This document shows, in pieces, positions 27,211 through 36,613 of a stretch of 64,000 nt of DNA. Where the stretch lies: positions 492,191 to 556,190 of the forward strand of contig NZ_JAUFPK010000001.1 of assembly GCF_030409225.1 (NCBI RefSeq), read 5' to 3'. Origin of the DNA: Aquisalimonas lutea (GTDB taxonomy: Bacteria > Pseudomonadota > Gammaproteobacteria > Nitrococcales > Aquisalimonadaceae). The position numbers and the translations under genes are program-made. The notes beneath the pieces are model-generated. The model was not told the DNA's origin, did not search any database, and saw only the letters and a list, made by a program, of their open reading frames with translations. The first letter of the stretch is position 1, and each line of letters begins with the position of its first letter.

Positions 27211-28671
27211 ATGGCCGTCGACTGGCAGGCATACAGGAACCAGGACTTCTACGACGAGCTCGTCGACTCCAGAGGCCGCATCCGCGCCCCCGCCCGCGAG
27301 CTGATGACCTACCTGGACTCCCTGTCCACCGAGGAGATCCGGGAGCGGCAGCGGGCCGCCGACCTGGCGATCCTGGAGATGGGCATCACGTTCACGGTGT
27401 ACTCCGAGGGCGAGAACATCGACCGCTCCTGGCCCTACGACATCATCCCCCGGATCATCGACGCCGCCACCTGGAACGAGGTCGACGCCGGGCTGCGCCA
27501 GCGGGTGAAGGCGCTGAACCTCTTCATCGCCGACATCTACGGCGAGCAGGCGGTCATCGGCGACGGCGTCTTCCCCCGCGCGCTGCTGGACAACTCCGCC
27601 AACTTCCGCCCGGAATGCGTCGGCATCAAGCCGCCCCAGGGGGTGTGGGCGCACATCTGCGGCTCCGATCTCATCCGCGATCACCAGGGCCGCTTCATGG
27701 TGCTGGAGGACAACCTGCGCGTGCCCTCCGGCGTGTCCTACATGATGGAGAACCGCGTGCTCACCAAGCGGGTCTTCGGCGAGCTGTTCGAGAACACCAG
27801 CATCCAGCCCGTGGGCAACTACCCCACGCGGCTGTTCGACATGCTGGCGGCGCTGTCGCCCCGTCCCATGGACTACCCCGAGGTGGTGGTGCTCACCCCG
27901 GGCATCTACAACTCCGCCTATTTCGAGCACTCGTTCCTGGCCCAGCACATGGGCGCCGAGCTGGTGGAGGGCAAGGACCTGGTGGTGGGCGGCGATGACT
28001 GCGTGTACATGCGCACCATCGACGGGCCGCGGCGAGTGGATGTCATCTACCGGCGCATCGACGACCTGTTCCTGGACCCGGAGGTCTTCCGCAAGGATTC
28101 CGTGCTGGGCGTACCGGGCCTCATGCGGGCCTGGAGCAAGGGCAACGTCGGCCTGGCCAACGCCCCGGGCGCCGGCGTCGCCGACGACAAGGTCGTCTAC
28201 GCCTTCGTTCCCGACTTCATCCGCTACTACCTGGGCGAGGAGCCGATCCTGCCCAACGTGCCCACGTACCGGTGCTACCTGGACGACGAGCGCGACTACG
28301 TGCTGGAGCACCTGGACGAGCTGGTGGTCAAGCCGGCCAACGAATCCGGCGGCTACGGCATGCTCATCGGGCCGTCGGCCACGAAGAAGGACCGCAATGC
28401 CTTCGCCCGGCTCATCCGCAAGGACCCGCGCAACTACATCGGGCAGCCCCTGGTGCGCCTGTCCACGGTGCCCACGGTGACCGACGGCCAGGTGGAGCCG
28501 CGCCACGTGGACCTGCGCCCGTTCATCCTCCAGGGCGACGACATGTACGTCACCCCGGGCGGCCTCACCCGGGTCGCCCTGCGCCGCGGGTCCACGGTGG
28601 TGAACTCCTCCCAGGGCGGCGGCAGCAAGGATACCTGGATCGTCGACGACAGCCGGAAGGACACTTCGTGA
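27211..28671 (+). CDS. Circularly permuted ATP-grasp protein (COG2308 type)
   Basis: The 486-residue protein matches the circularly permuted ATP-grasp family (DUF404/DUF407 region). Recognisable segments are GITFTVYSEGENIDRSWPYDIIPRII (about 55-80), IADIYGEQAVI, PQGVWAHICGSDLIRDHQGRFMVLEDNLRVPSGVSYMMENR, FEHSFLAQHMGAELVEG and, near the C-terminus, ELVVKPANESGGYGMLIGPSATKK with the ATP-grasp lysine and glycine loop. The family is predicted to join amines and carboxylates using ATP. It leads an operon with a separate alpha-E protein (1-bp overlap), an ATP-grasp/alpha-E fusion, and a transglutaminase. Substrates are unknown. Confidence 0.9.
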   Translation: MAVDWQAYRNQDFYDELVDSRGRIRAPARELMTYLDSLSTEEIRERQRAADLAILEMGITFTVYSEGENIDRSWPYDIIPRIIDAATWNEVDAGLRQRVKALNLFIADIYGEQAVIGDGVFPRALLDNSANFRPECVGIKPPQGVWAHICGSDLIRDHQGRFMVLEDNLRVPSGVSYMMENRVLTKRVFGELFENTSIQPVGNYPTRLFDMLAALSPRPMDYPEVVVLTPGIYNSAYFEHSFLAQHMGAELVEGKDLVVGGDDCVYMRTIDGPRRVDVIYRRIDDLFLDPEVFRKDSVLGVPGLMRAWSKGNVGLANAPGAGVADDKVVYAFVPDFIRYYLGEEPILPNVPTYRCYLDDERDYVLEHLDELVVKPANESGGYGMLIGPSATKKDRNAFARLIRKDPRNYIGQPLVRLSTVPTVTDGQVEPRHVDLRPFILQGDDMYVTPGGLTRVALRRGSTVVNSSQGGGSKDTWIVDDSRKDTS

Positions 28672-29621
28672 TGCTCTCGCGGGTCGCCGAACGCGTGTAC
28701 TGGATGGGGCGCTACCTGGAGCGGGCCGAGAGCACCGCGCGCCTGGTGAGCGCGTACTCCAACGAGGCCATGGACCTGCCCCGCAGCCGCAGCCCGAGCT
28801 GGTACAGCCTCGCGGATATCACCGGGGCCAGCGACGCCTTCGCGGGCCACTACAAGAACTACGACGAGCGCAACGTCATCAAGTTCCTGCTCGCGGACAC
28901 GTTCAACCCGGGCTCCATTCTCACCTCCGTGCGCGCGGCCCGGGAGAACGCCCGCACCACCCGGGAGCTGCTGCCGGCGGAAGCCTGGGAGAACATGAAC
29001 CGCCTGTACCTCTACGTCAGCGAGTACGTGCAGAAATCCCTGGCGCGCCGGCACCGCTTCGACTTCCTGCATACCGTGATCTTCCGCTGCCAGCAGCTCT
29101 CCGGCCTGCTCGACGGCACCATGAGCCACGACTCCGCCTACGATTTCGTGCGCCTGGGGCAGAGCCTGGAGCGGGCGGACATGACCACGCGCATCGTCGA
29201 CAGCGCCGTGGCCATTCTCCTGCCGCAGCAGGACGAATCGGGCGAGTACGACAATGTCCTCTGGGTGAACGTGCTGCGCTCGCTGTCCGCCCTCCAGATG
29301 TACCGCCAGCACGTCCATCCGCGGGTGGTGGGCCACGACGCCGTGCGCTTCCTGTTGCAGGATCACTACTTCCCGCGCTCGGTGGCGTACAACATCGCCG
29401 TGGCGGAGAGCTGCGTCAAGGCGCTGCCGCGCAGCGACGCCCCGCTGCTGCGCGTCGGCCGCCTGCAGCGGCGCATCAACGAGGCCCAGCCCCGCGAGAT
29501 GCGCATGGAGGACCTGCACGCCTACATCGACACGCTGCAGGGCGGCATCGGTGCCATCCACGAGCAGGCCGCCGAGGTGTGGTTCCGCATCCAGCCGGAG
29601 ACGGCCGTTTCCGCCGACTGA
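28671..29621 (+). CDS. Alpha-E domain protein (COG2307/DUF403)
   Basis: The 316-residue all-helical protein starts MLSRVAERVYWMGRYLERAESTARLV, the signature of alpha-E proteins. MSHDSAYDFVRLGQSLERADMTTRIVD near residue 160 repeats the pattern ending with conserved glutamate and arginine. The function of the domain is unknown; it always accompanies circularly permuted ATP-grasp proteins, so it is thought to help in the ligation or to bind its product. The ATG at 28671 overlaps the upstream stop (TGATG); a GTG just before it is in frame. 65 bp follow before the fusion gene. Confidence 0.88.
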   Translation: MLSRVAERVYWMGRYLERAESTARLVSAYSNEAMDLPRSRSPSWYSLADITGASDAFAGHYKNYDERNVIKFLLADTFNPGSILTSVRAARENARTTRELLPAEAWENMNRLYLYVSEYVQKSLARRHRFDFLHTVIFRCQQLSGLLDGTMSHDSAYDFVRLGQSLERADMTTRIVDSAVAILLPQQDESGEYDNVLWVNVLRSLSALQMYRQHVHPRVVGHDAVRFLLQDHYFPRSVAYNIAVAESCVKALPRSDAPLLRVGRLQRRINEAQPREMRMEDLHAYIDTLQGGIGAIHEQAAEVWFRIQPETAVSAD

Positions 29622-29686
29622 CCCGCAATGCACGACGGCGCCCATCACGTTATGCTGACGCACGAGTAGCTGCGCCACGGAGCATC

Positions 29687-32236
29687 ATGTCTGCCATCCC
29701 GCAGTCCCCGCTTCTGGACGCCTACCGGCGCCGTGCGGGCCCTTCCGACGAGATGTTCTCCTCCCGGGGCGAGGTGAACGGCGTCTGGCAGTACGTCGCC
29801 GAGGCCCTGGACACCCTCGGCATCGACACCCTGCGCCAGCGCCACGAGCAGGCACGGCGCCTGCTGCGCGAGCGCGGCGTTACCTATAACGTCTACGGCG
29901 ACTCCCAGGGCGTGGAGCGCAGCTGGGACCTGGACCCGATCCCGGTGCTCATCGGCAGCGACGAGTGGGCCCAGCTCGAGGCCGAGCTGCAGCGCCGCGC
30001 GGAGCTGTTCAACCTCATCCTCAAGGACCTCTACGGCCCCCAGGAGCTGCTCCGCCGCGGCCTGCTGCCGCCGGAGCTGGTCTACGCCCACGGCGGCTTC
30101 CTGCGCCCCTGCTACCCGTTCGACCCCGAGCCGGCCCATCCCCTGACCCTCCATGCCGTGGACCTGGCGCGCACGCCGGAGGGCCGGATCCACGTGGTCG
30201 CCGACCGCACCCAGTCGCCGTCCGGGGCCGGCTATGCCCTGGAGAACCGGGTGGTCATGAGCCGCGCCATGCCGAGCCTGTTCCGGGAATCCCACGTGCA
30301 CCGGCTGGCGCTGTTCTTCCAGAACCTGCGCAGCAGCCTGGCCGCGCTGGCGCCGGAGCGGGACCGGGACGAGCCCAACGTCGTCGTGCTCACGCCGGGG
30401 CCGCTCAACGAGACCTACTTCGAGCACTCGTTCCTGGCCAGCTACCTCGGCTACACCCTGGTCGAGGGCGGCGACCTCACCGTCCGCGACGGCCGCGTGT
30501 GGCTGCGCTCCATGGGCCGCCTGGAGCCGGTGGACGTCATCCTCCGCCGGCTGGACGAGGACTACTGCGACGCCCTGGAGCTGCGCTCGGACTCCCTGCT
30601 GGGCGTGCCGGGGCTGGTCGAGGCGGTGCGGCGCGGCCGCGTCGCCGTGGTCAACCCCCTGGGCTCGGGCATCCTGGAGAACCCGGCGCTGAACGCCTTC
30701 CTGCCCGGGATCGCGCGCCATTTCCTGGGCCAGGAGCTGGACCTGCCGGGGCTGCCCACCTGGTGGTGCGGCGATCCCGACAGCCGCGAGCATGTCCTGG
30801 CGCACCTGGGCGAGCTGGTGATCAAGCCCGTGGACCGCCGCTCCGGCGAGCCGACTACCTTCGGCGGCGCCCTGGACCGGGACGGCCGCCGCCAGCTGGC
30901 CGAGCGCATCCGCCGCAACCCGCACCAGTTCGCGGCGCAGGAGCAGGGGCGCTTCTCCTCGGTGCCCACCCTCGGCCGCGACGGCCTGGAGCCGCGCTCG
31001 GCGGTGCTGCGCACGTTCCTGGTCGGGCGGCCGGACGGCTACGCCGTCATGCCCGGCGGCCTTACCCGGATCGCCCCGGGCCCCGACGAGGTCAATGCCT
31101 CCAACCAGGCCGGCGGCCTGTCCAAGGATACCTGGGTGGTCGCCTCGGAGCCCGTGCGCGAGGCCTCCCTCCTGGCCACCGAAGAGGGCGAGGACGCGCC
31201 CACGGACCGCTCCGCGGCGCTGCCGCCGGCGGCCACCGAGAACCTGTTCTGGATGGCCCGCTATGCGGAGCGCGCCGAGCACGGGCTGCGGCTCATCCGG
31301 CTCATCTTCGACCGCCTGCACACGGTCCGCGACGACGAGGACCCGCTGGACCGGTCGTGCCTGGAACAACTGCTCATGGCGCTGACCCGGGTGACGGCCA
31401 CCGGTCCCGGCTTCCTGGACGACGCCACGCTGCGCGGCGACCCGGTACCGGAGCTGCTGTCCGTTCTCAACGATGGCGCACGCACCGGCTCGGTGGCCTT
31501 CAACCTGCATGCCATGCTCGGGGCCTCCCACGCCGTCCGCGACCGGCTGTCCCGGGACATCTGGCGGGTCCTCGGCACCATCCGCACGCGCCTGGCCGAG
31601 GGCCGCAGCGCCGAGCCGGGCGCGGAGCTGGACGAGGTGATCACGCTCCTGGCGGCCCTGCGCGGGCTGCAGGAAGACACCATGGTGCACAGCCAGGCCT
31701 GGAGCTTCCTGGAAATGGGCCGCTGCATCGAGCGCGGCCTGCTCACCAGCCAGTTCCTGCGGGCCACCATGGTCACGGCCCGGGATACCGGGGACGACGC
31801 CCGGGTTCCGGAGGCCGTGCTGAGCCACCTGGAGAGCATCAACGCCTACCGGCGCCAGTACCACGAGCGGGCGCGGGTGCTGCCGGTGCTCGACCTGGTG
31901 CTGCTCAGCGAGACGAATCCGCGCTCGGTGGGCTACCAGCTGGCCCGACTCAAGCGGGCGCTCAAGGCCCTGCCCTCGACCAGCGGGGACGAGCGCCTCA
32001 GCGCCCAGGAGCGACTCGTCCTGGAGGCGCACACCGCGCTGCGCCTGAGCGATCCGGGTGCGCTGGCCGCGGGCCGTGAGACGGACGACTACCGCGGCGA
32101 GCTGGACCAGCTGCTGGTCCGTATCACGCATCTGCTCGACCGCGCGTCCCGGAGCCTGGGTGCGGCCTACTTCACCGACCCTGTGGGCCCGCGGCCGCTG
32201 GGGCCGGCGAGTCCCGAGACCACGGAATCGGCATGA
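29687..32236 (+). CDS. Circularly permuted ATP-grasp / alpha-E fusion protein
   Basis: The 849-residue product repeats both upstream families in one chain. Residues ~1-490 are a diverged circularly permuted ATP-grasp (GVTYNVYGDSQGVERSWDLDPIPVLI, LKDLYGPQELL, YALENRVVMSRAMP, FEHSFLASYLGYTLVEGGDL, LVIKPVDRRSGEPTTFGGAL). Residues ~530-830 are an alpha-E domain (ENLFWMARYAERAEHGLRLIRL and AWSFLEMGRCIERGLLTSQFL). The glycine loop after the ATP-grasp lysine (KPVDRRSGEPTTFGG) differs from the upstream paralogue (KPANESGGYG), so it may use another substrate or be less active. Its stop overlaps the transglutaminase start by four bases. Confidence 0.9.
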   Translation: MSAIPQSPLLDAYRRRAGPSDEMFSSRGEVNGVWQYVAEALDTLGIDTLRQRHEQARRLLRERGVTYNVYGDSQGVERSWDLDPIPVLIGSDEWAQLEAELQRRAELFNLILKDLYGPQELLRRGLLPPELVYAHGGFLRPCYPFDPEPAHPLTLHAVDLARTPEGRIHVVADRTQSPSGAGYALENRVVMSRAMPSLFRESHVHRLALFFQNLRSSLAALAPERDRDEPNVVVLTPGPLNETYFEHSFLASYLGYTLVEGGDLTVRDGRVWLRSMGRLEPVDVILRRLDEDYCDALELRSDSLLGVPGLVEAVRRGRVAVVNPLGSGILENPALNAFLPGIARHFLGQELDLPGLPTWWCGDPDSREHVLAHLGELVIKPVDRRSGEPTTFGGALDRDGRRQLAERIRRNPHQFAAQEQGRFSSVPTLGRDGLEPRSAVLRTFLVGRPDGYAVMPGGLTRIAPGPDEVNASNQAGGLSKDTWVVASEPVREASLLATEEGEDAPTDRSAALPPAATENLFWMARYAERAEHGLRLIRLIFDRLHTVRDDEDPLDRSCLEQLLMALTRVTATGPGFLDDATLRGDPVPELLSVLNDGARTGSVAFNLHAMLGASHAVRDRLSRDIWRVLGTIRTRLAEGRSAEPGAELDEVITLLAALRGLQEDTMVHSQAWSFLEMGRCIERGLLTSQFLRATMVTARDTGDDARVPEAVLSHLESINAYRRQYHERARVLPVLDLVLLSETNPRSVGYQLARLKRALKALPSTSGDERLSAQERLVLEAHTALRLSDPGALAAGRETDDYRGELDQLLVRITHLLDRASRSLGAAYFTDPVGPRPLGPASPETTESA

Positions 32237-33117
32237 CGCGCTATCGGGTCACGCACCGGACCGACTACACCTACCCGCAGGCCATCACCCGCGGGTACAA
32301 CGAGGCCCGCCTGGCGCCACGGGCCACGGCGGCCCAGCGCGTGCTGCGCCACGAGGTGACCATCCACCCGTACCCGGCCTACCACTCCGAGCGCACGGAC
32401 TACTTCGGCAACGGCGTGCTCCACTTCACCATCCAGCACCCGCACAGCCGGCTCACCGTCACCGCCGTCAGCGAGGTGGAGCTGGTGCGCCCGGCGCCGG
32501 AGCTGGGCCTGGAGACCAGCGTGGCCTGGGAGCAGGCGGTGTCGGCCACCCGCGAGGACCACTCCCCGGCGGGACTGGATGCACGCCAGCACCTGCTGCC
32601 GTCGCCGCTGGTCCCGCACCTGCCGGAGATCGGCGACTACGCCCGCGCCTCCTTCACCACGGGCCGGCCGGTGGCCGATGCCGTCGCGGATCTCATGGGC
32701 CGGATCTACACCGATTTCACCTATGACCCGACCGCCACCACCGTCACCACGCCGCTGGACCGGGTTTTCCGCGAGCGGCGGGGCGTGTGCCAGGATTTCG
32801 CGCACCTGGCCATCGGCTGCCTGCGGGCCATGGGGCTGGCGGCGCGCTATGTGTCCGGGTACCTGGAGACGGTGCCGCCGCCGGGCCAGGAGAAGCTGCG
32901 CGGGGCGGACGCCTCGCACGCGTGGTTCGCCGTCTATGACCCCCGTCTCGGCTGGCTGGACTTCGACCCCACCAACAACGTGGTGCCCGTGGACCAGCAC
33001 GTCACCACCGCCTGGGGGCGGGACTACGGCGACATCTCGCCGCTGAAGGGTATTATCTTCGGGGGAGGACAGGGCCAGCAGAGCGAGGTGGCCGTGGACG
33101 TAGAACGCCTGGATTGA
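32233..33117 (+). CDS. Transglutaminase-like cysteine protease/amidase
   Basis: The 294-residue protein has an N-terminal beta domain (TRYRVTHRTDYTYPQAITRGYN, the bacterial transglutaminase-like N-terminal region) and a papain-fold core. The triad is visible: C186 in RRGVCQDFAH, H229 in DASHAWFAVY and D245 in WLDFDPTNN. No signal peptide is seen, so it is probably cytoplasmic. Such proteins cut or transfer amide bonds. The ATGA overlap with the fusion gene couples it to the ATP-grasp/alpha-E pair, a linkage known from many genomes; presumably it trims or reverses the bonds they make. Confidence 0.9.
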   Translation: MTRYRVTHRTDYTYPQAITRGYNEARLAPRATAAQRVLRHEVTIHPYPAYHSERTDYFGNGVLHFTIQHPHSRLTVTAVSEVELVRPAPELGLETSVAWEQAVSATREDHSPAGLDARQHLLPSPLVPHLPEIGDYARASFTTGRPVADAVADLMGRIYTDFTYDPTATTVTTPLDRVFRERRGVCQDFAHLAIGCLRAMGLAARYVSGYLETVPPPGQEKLRGADASHAWFAVYDPRLGWLDFDPTNNVVPVDQHVTTAWGRDYGDISPLKGIIFGGGQGQQSEVAVDVERLD

Positions 33118-33127
33118 GGGAGACGAG

Positions 33128-35152
33128 TTGCAGACGGTTCACAGTTTTCCGCATCGCGTACGCACCATCGAGAACCTCTGGATTCCCCTTCCGGACGGCA
33201 CGCGGCTGGCCGCCCGGGCCTGGATCCCGGAGGACGCCGACGATCACCCGGTGCCGGCCATCGTGGAATACATCCCGTACCGCAAGCGGGAGTTCACGCG
33301 CCTGCGCGACGATGTCATGCACGGCTGGTTCGCGGGCCACGGCTATGCCTGCCTGCGGGTGGATCTGCGCGGCAGCGGCGAGTCCGACGGCCTGCTCACC
33401 GACGAGTACCTGCCGCGGGAGCTCGACGACGGCGAGGCCGTTCTCGCCTGGATCGCCGAGCAGCCCTGGTGCAACGGGCGCACCGGCATGATCGGCATCT
33501 CCTGGGGCGGCTTCAACGGCCTGCAGCTGGCGGCCCGGCAGCCGGCTTCGCTGAAGGCCATCATCACCGCCTGCTCCACCGACGATCGCTACACCGACGA
33601 TATCCACTACATGGGCGGCTGCCTGCTGGGGGACAACCTCTCCTGGGCCTCCACCATGTACAGCCACACGGCACTGCCGCCGGACCCGGCCATTGTCGGC
33701 GACCGCTGGCGGGAGATGTGGCACGCGCGCATGGAAGGCAGCGGCTTCTGGCTGGAGCAGTGGCTGCGCCACCAGCACCGCGACGAGTACTGGCGTCACG
33801 GCTCCATCAATGAGAACTACGACCGGGTGCAGATCCCGGTCATGGCCATCTCCGGATGGGCGGACGGCTATTCCAACGCCGTGTTCCGCCTGCTGGAGAA
33901 CCTGTCCGGGCCCCGCATGGGCCTCATCGGCCCGTGGGGGCACAAGTACCCTCACCAGGGCCGGCCCGGGCCCACCATCGACTTCCTGAGCGAGGCCGTG
34001 CGCTGGTGGGATCGCTGGCTCAAGGACACCGCCTCCGGCATCGACGCCGAGCCCATGCTGCGGGCCTGGATGCAGGACAGCGCACCGCCGGAGCCCAACC
34101 TGCGCACCCGCCCCGGCCGCTGGGTGGGGGAGAACGCCTGGCCGTCGCCGCGCATCGAGCATGTCTCCCACCCGCTGCTGCGCGGCCGGGTGGGCGGCCC
34201 CGGCGCGCCCGAGGGCAGCGGCCATCTGGAGGTGCAGTCGCCCCTGTCCGTGGGGCTGTTCGCCGGCCGCTGGGCCTCGTTCACCGCCACGCCGGACCTG
34301 CCCCATGACCAGCGGGAGGAGGACGGCGGCTCGCTGGTGTTCGACAGCGAGCCGCTGACCTCGCCGGTGGAGATCCTCGGGGCCCCGATGGTGCGGCTGC
34401 GCCTGGCGGTGGATCAGCCGGTGGCCATGGTGGCGGTGCGCCTGTCCGACGTGGCCGAGAACCAGGAGGCGACCCGGGTCACCTACGGCCTGCTGAATCT
34501 CACCCATCGCAACGGTCACGGCCAGCCCGAGCCGCTGGAGCCCGGCACGTTCTACACCGTCCGCATCCAGCTCAACGATATCGCCCAGCGGTTCCCGGTG
34601 GGCCACCGGCTGCGCGTGTCGCTGTCGACCTCCTACTGGCCCCTGGCCTGGCCGGCGCCGCGGCCGGTCAAGCTGACCGTGGACACCGCCGAGAGCCGCC
34701 TAGAGCTGCCCATCCGACGCGGCGGCGAGGCGGACGATGCCGCCCTGCGCGACCCCGGTCCCGCCCGGGGCGCGCCGGAATCGGAGACGGAGCTCCTGCA
34801 GCCGCGGGACTACGGCTGGACGGTGCTGCGCGACCTCGCCGCGGACCGTTCCACGCTGGAGGTCAAGAAGGACGAGGGCGCCTTCCGCATCAGCGCCCTG
34901 GAGCTGGACATGCGCATCCGCACCATCGAGTGGTACAGCCACCAGGGCAACGACTACGGCTCCGTGCGCGGCGAGACCCGCAGCGAGCGCGGCCTGACCC
35001 GCGGCGACTGGGCAGTCCACGTGCACACGCGCACCGTGCTCACCTCCGATGCCACCCACTTCCACCTGCGCGCCGAGCTGGATGGCTACGAGGGGGACCG
35101 GCGCGTTCATTCCCACAACATCGAGCGGTCCATACCGCGGGATCTGGTCTAG
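33128..35152 (+). CDS. CocE/NonD-family hydrolase, copy 1
   Basis: The 674-residue protein belongs to the X-Pro dipeptidyl-peptidase/cocaine esterase group. An alpha/beta-hydrolase domain carries the nucleophile S125 in GISWGGFN, an aspartate in SGWADGYSN and a histidine in GPWGHKYPHQGR; a C-terminal jelly-roll domain follows (from about residue 330: HLEVQSPLSVGLFAG, LGAPMVRLRLAV, HRLRVSLSTSYWPLAWP). It hydrolyses esters or peptide-like amides. The TTG start at 33128 has GGGAG upstream and lies 10 bp after the transglutaminase gene. A paralogue with the same plan is encoded on the other strand at 36614-38647. Confidence 0.88.
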   Translation: MQTVHSFPHRVRTIENLWIPLPDGTRLAARAWIPEDADDHPVPAIVEYIPYRKREFTRLRDDVMHGWFAGHGYACLRVDLRGSGESDGLLTDEYLPRELDDGEAVLAWIAEQPWCNGRTGMIGISWGGFNGLQLAARQPASLKAIITACSTDDRYTDDIHYMGGCLLGDNLSWASTMYSHTALPPDPAIVGDRWREMWHARMEGSGFWLEQWLRHQHRDEYWRHGSINENYDRVQIPVMAISGWADGYSNAVFRLLENLSGPRMGLIGPWGHKYPHQGRPGPTIDFLSEAVRWWDRWLKDTASGIDAEPMLRAWMQDSAPPEPNLRTRPGRWVGENAWPSPRIEHVSHPLLRGRVGGPGAPEGSGHLEVQSPLSVGLFAGRWASFTATPDLPHDQREEDGGSLVFDSEPLTSPVEILGAPMVRLRLAVDQPVAMVAVRLSDVAENQEATRVTYGLLNLTHRNGHGQPEPLEPGTFYTVRIQLNDIAQRFPVGHRLRVSLSTSYWPLAWPAPRPVKLTVDTAESRLELPIRRGGEADDAALRDPGPARGAPESETELLQPRDYGWTVLRDLAADRSTLEVKKDEGAFRISALELDMRIRTIEWYSHQGNDYGSVRGETRSERGLTRGDWAVHVHTRTVLTSDATHFHLRAELDGYEGDRRVHSHNIERSIPRDLV

Positions 35153-36178
35153 ATGACGAACAGGACTCTCACCATCGGCGTACTCAGCGGCGACCCGGAC
35201 CTGCCGTACAGCTACGGGGTCGACGGGCGCTTCGGACCGGAGGACATGGAGGCCGTGCGGCAGGCCGTGGCCGCCGTGGACGGCCTGGATGGCTACCGGG
35301 CGGTGCAGCTCAGCGATCACGCGTCGTTGCTGGACGGCCTCCGGCGGGAGCCGCCGGACCTGGCGCTGAACTTCTGCGATACCGGCTACCGCAACCTGCT
35401 GACCAACGAACGCAACGTGCCGGCGCTGCTGGAGCTCCTGGAGATCCCGTACACGGGCGCCGATCCCGGATGCATGAGCCTGTGCGGCGACAAGGCGCTG
35501 GTCCGCCTGCTGGCGGCGAGCCACGGCATTCCGGTGCCCAGCGAGACGGTGGTCGACCTCCGGGCCGACCCCCTGGTGCTGCCGGAGCTCTATCCGGCCA
35601 TGATCAAGCCCAACGAGGGCTGCGGCAGTCTCGGGGTGACCCCCGATTCCGTGGTTCACGACGCCGCCGCCGCCGACGCCTGCCTGCGGCAGCTGGCCGC
35701 GGACAGCCCGGCGACCCATCCGCGGGCGCTGATCCAGGACTTTCTCACCGGGCCGGAATACACCCTCGGGCTGGTGGGCAACCCGGGGGCGGGCTTCACG
35801 GTCCTGCCGGTGCTCGAGATCGACTACAGCCGCCTGGACCCGGAGCTGCCGCCCATTCTCTCCTACGGCTCCAAGGCGGACCCGGACTCGCCCTACTGGC
35901 AGGCCCTGCAGTTCCGCCGGGCGGAGCTGGACACGGCCACCGAGGCGGCAATGGTGGAGCAGGCGACCTGGCTGTTCGAGCGGCTGGGCTTCCGCGACTA
36001 CGCCCGTGTCGATTTCCGTGCCGGCGCCGACGGCGTTCCGCGGCTGCTGGATGCCAACTTCAACCCCACCTGGAGCCATGACGGCAAGATGGCGATCATG
36101 GCCGGCTGGGCGGGCTACGGCTACGGCGATTTGCTGGGCATGATCCTGGCCGCGGCACGGCAGCGGTACGGGCTGTAG
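35153..36178 (+). CDS. D-Ala-D-Ala ligase-like ATP-grasp protein
   Basis: The 341-residue ATP-grasp ligase starts at the base after the preceding stop. It has the N-terminal fold LTIGVLSGDPDLPYSYG, the substrate region VPALLELLEIPYTGADPGCMSLCGDKALV, the ATP lysine loop PAMIKPNEGCGSLGVTPDS, ALIQDFLTGPEYTLGLVGNP, and the metal site LLDANFNPTWSH. This is the DdlA/B-like class that joins an amino acid carboxylate to another amine, but it lacks close similarity to true Ddl and is not next to cell-wall genes. It probably makes a dipeptide-like bond in the pathway of this island. Its last codons recur twice downstream in a 167-bp tandem repeat. Confidence 0.85.
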   Translation: MTNRTLTIGVLSGDPDLPYSYGVDGRFGPEDMEAVRQAVAAVDGLDGYRAVQLSDHASLLDGLRREPPDLALNFCDTGYRNLLTNERNVPALLELLEIPYTGADPGCMSLCGDKALVRLLAASHGIPVPSETVVDLRADPLVLPELYPAMIKPNEGCGSLGVTPDSVVHDAAAADACLRQLAADSPATHPRALIQDFLTGPEYTLGLVGNPGAGFTVLPVLEIDYSRLDPELPPILSYGSKADPDSPYWQALQFRRAELDTATEAAMVEQATWLFERLGFRDYARVDFRAGADGVPRLLDANFNPTWSHDGKMAIMAGWAGYGYGDLLGMILAAARQRYGL

Positions 36179-36185
36179 GAACCCC

Positions 36186-36594
36186 GTAGGAGCGACGTGA
36201 GTCGCGACATTCCAGAGAACCGGAGGGCACTGCAAGGTCGCGGCTGAAGCCGCTCCTACGCGGCTCCGGTGACGCCAGGTGCAGGATGCTGTGGGAGGGG
36301 CTTCAGCCCCGACCGGCAGAGGCGCGGCAGCGGCACGGGCTCTAGTGGCAGCCGTAGGAGCAACGTCAGTCGCGACATTCCAGAGAACCGGAGGCACTGC
36401 AAGGTCGCGGCTGAAGCCGCTCCTGCACGGCTCCGGTAACGCCAGGTGCAGGATGCTGTGGGAGGGGCTTCAGCCCCGATCGGCAGAGGCGCGGCAGCGG
36501 CACGGGCTCTAGTGGCAGCCGTAGGAGCGACGTGAGTCGCGACGTTCCAGGGAACCTGACGCTCTGCAACGGTCGCGACTGACGTCGCTCCTAC
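36186..36594. repeat. REPIN cluster with 167-bp tandem amplification
   Basis: The 435-bp gap between the ATP-grasp gene and CocE copy 2 holds three REPINs (36186-36259, 36354-36426, 36521-36594) and two single REPs of the GGGGCTTCAGCCCC type (36291-36313, 36458-36480). The arrangement repeats with an exact 167-bp period. Each unit also contains a copy of the 3' end of the ATP-grasp gene, so the codons for RQRYGL-stop at 36178 reappear as RQRHGL-stop ending at 36345 and 36512. No gene is seen here. Confidence 0.88.
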
Positions 36595-36613
36595 GGCGAA
36601 CGGGCGGCCCCCG

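Noticed and set aside
28671-32236. Toxin-antitoxin or phage-defence island reading of the ATP-grasp/alpha-E cluster
   Set aside because: No toxin, nuclease or nucleotide-signalling effector domain; all parts are amide ligases or hydrolases.
36279-36512. 77-codon open frame in the REPIN cluster
   Set aside because: It is produced by tandem repeats; its C-terminal RQRHGL is a copied piece of the upstream gene end.
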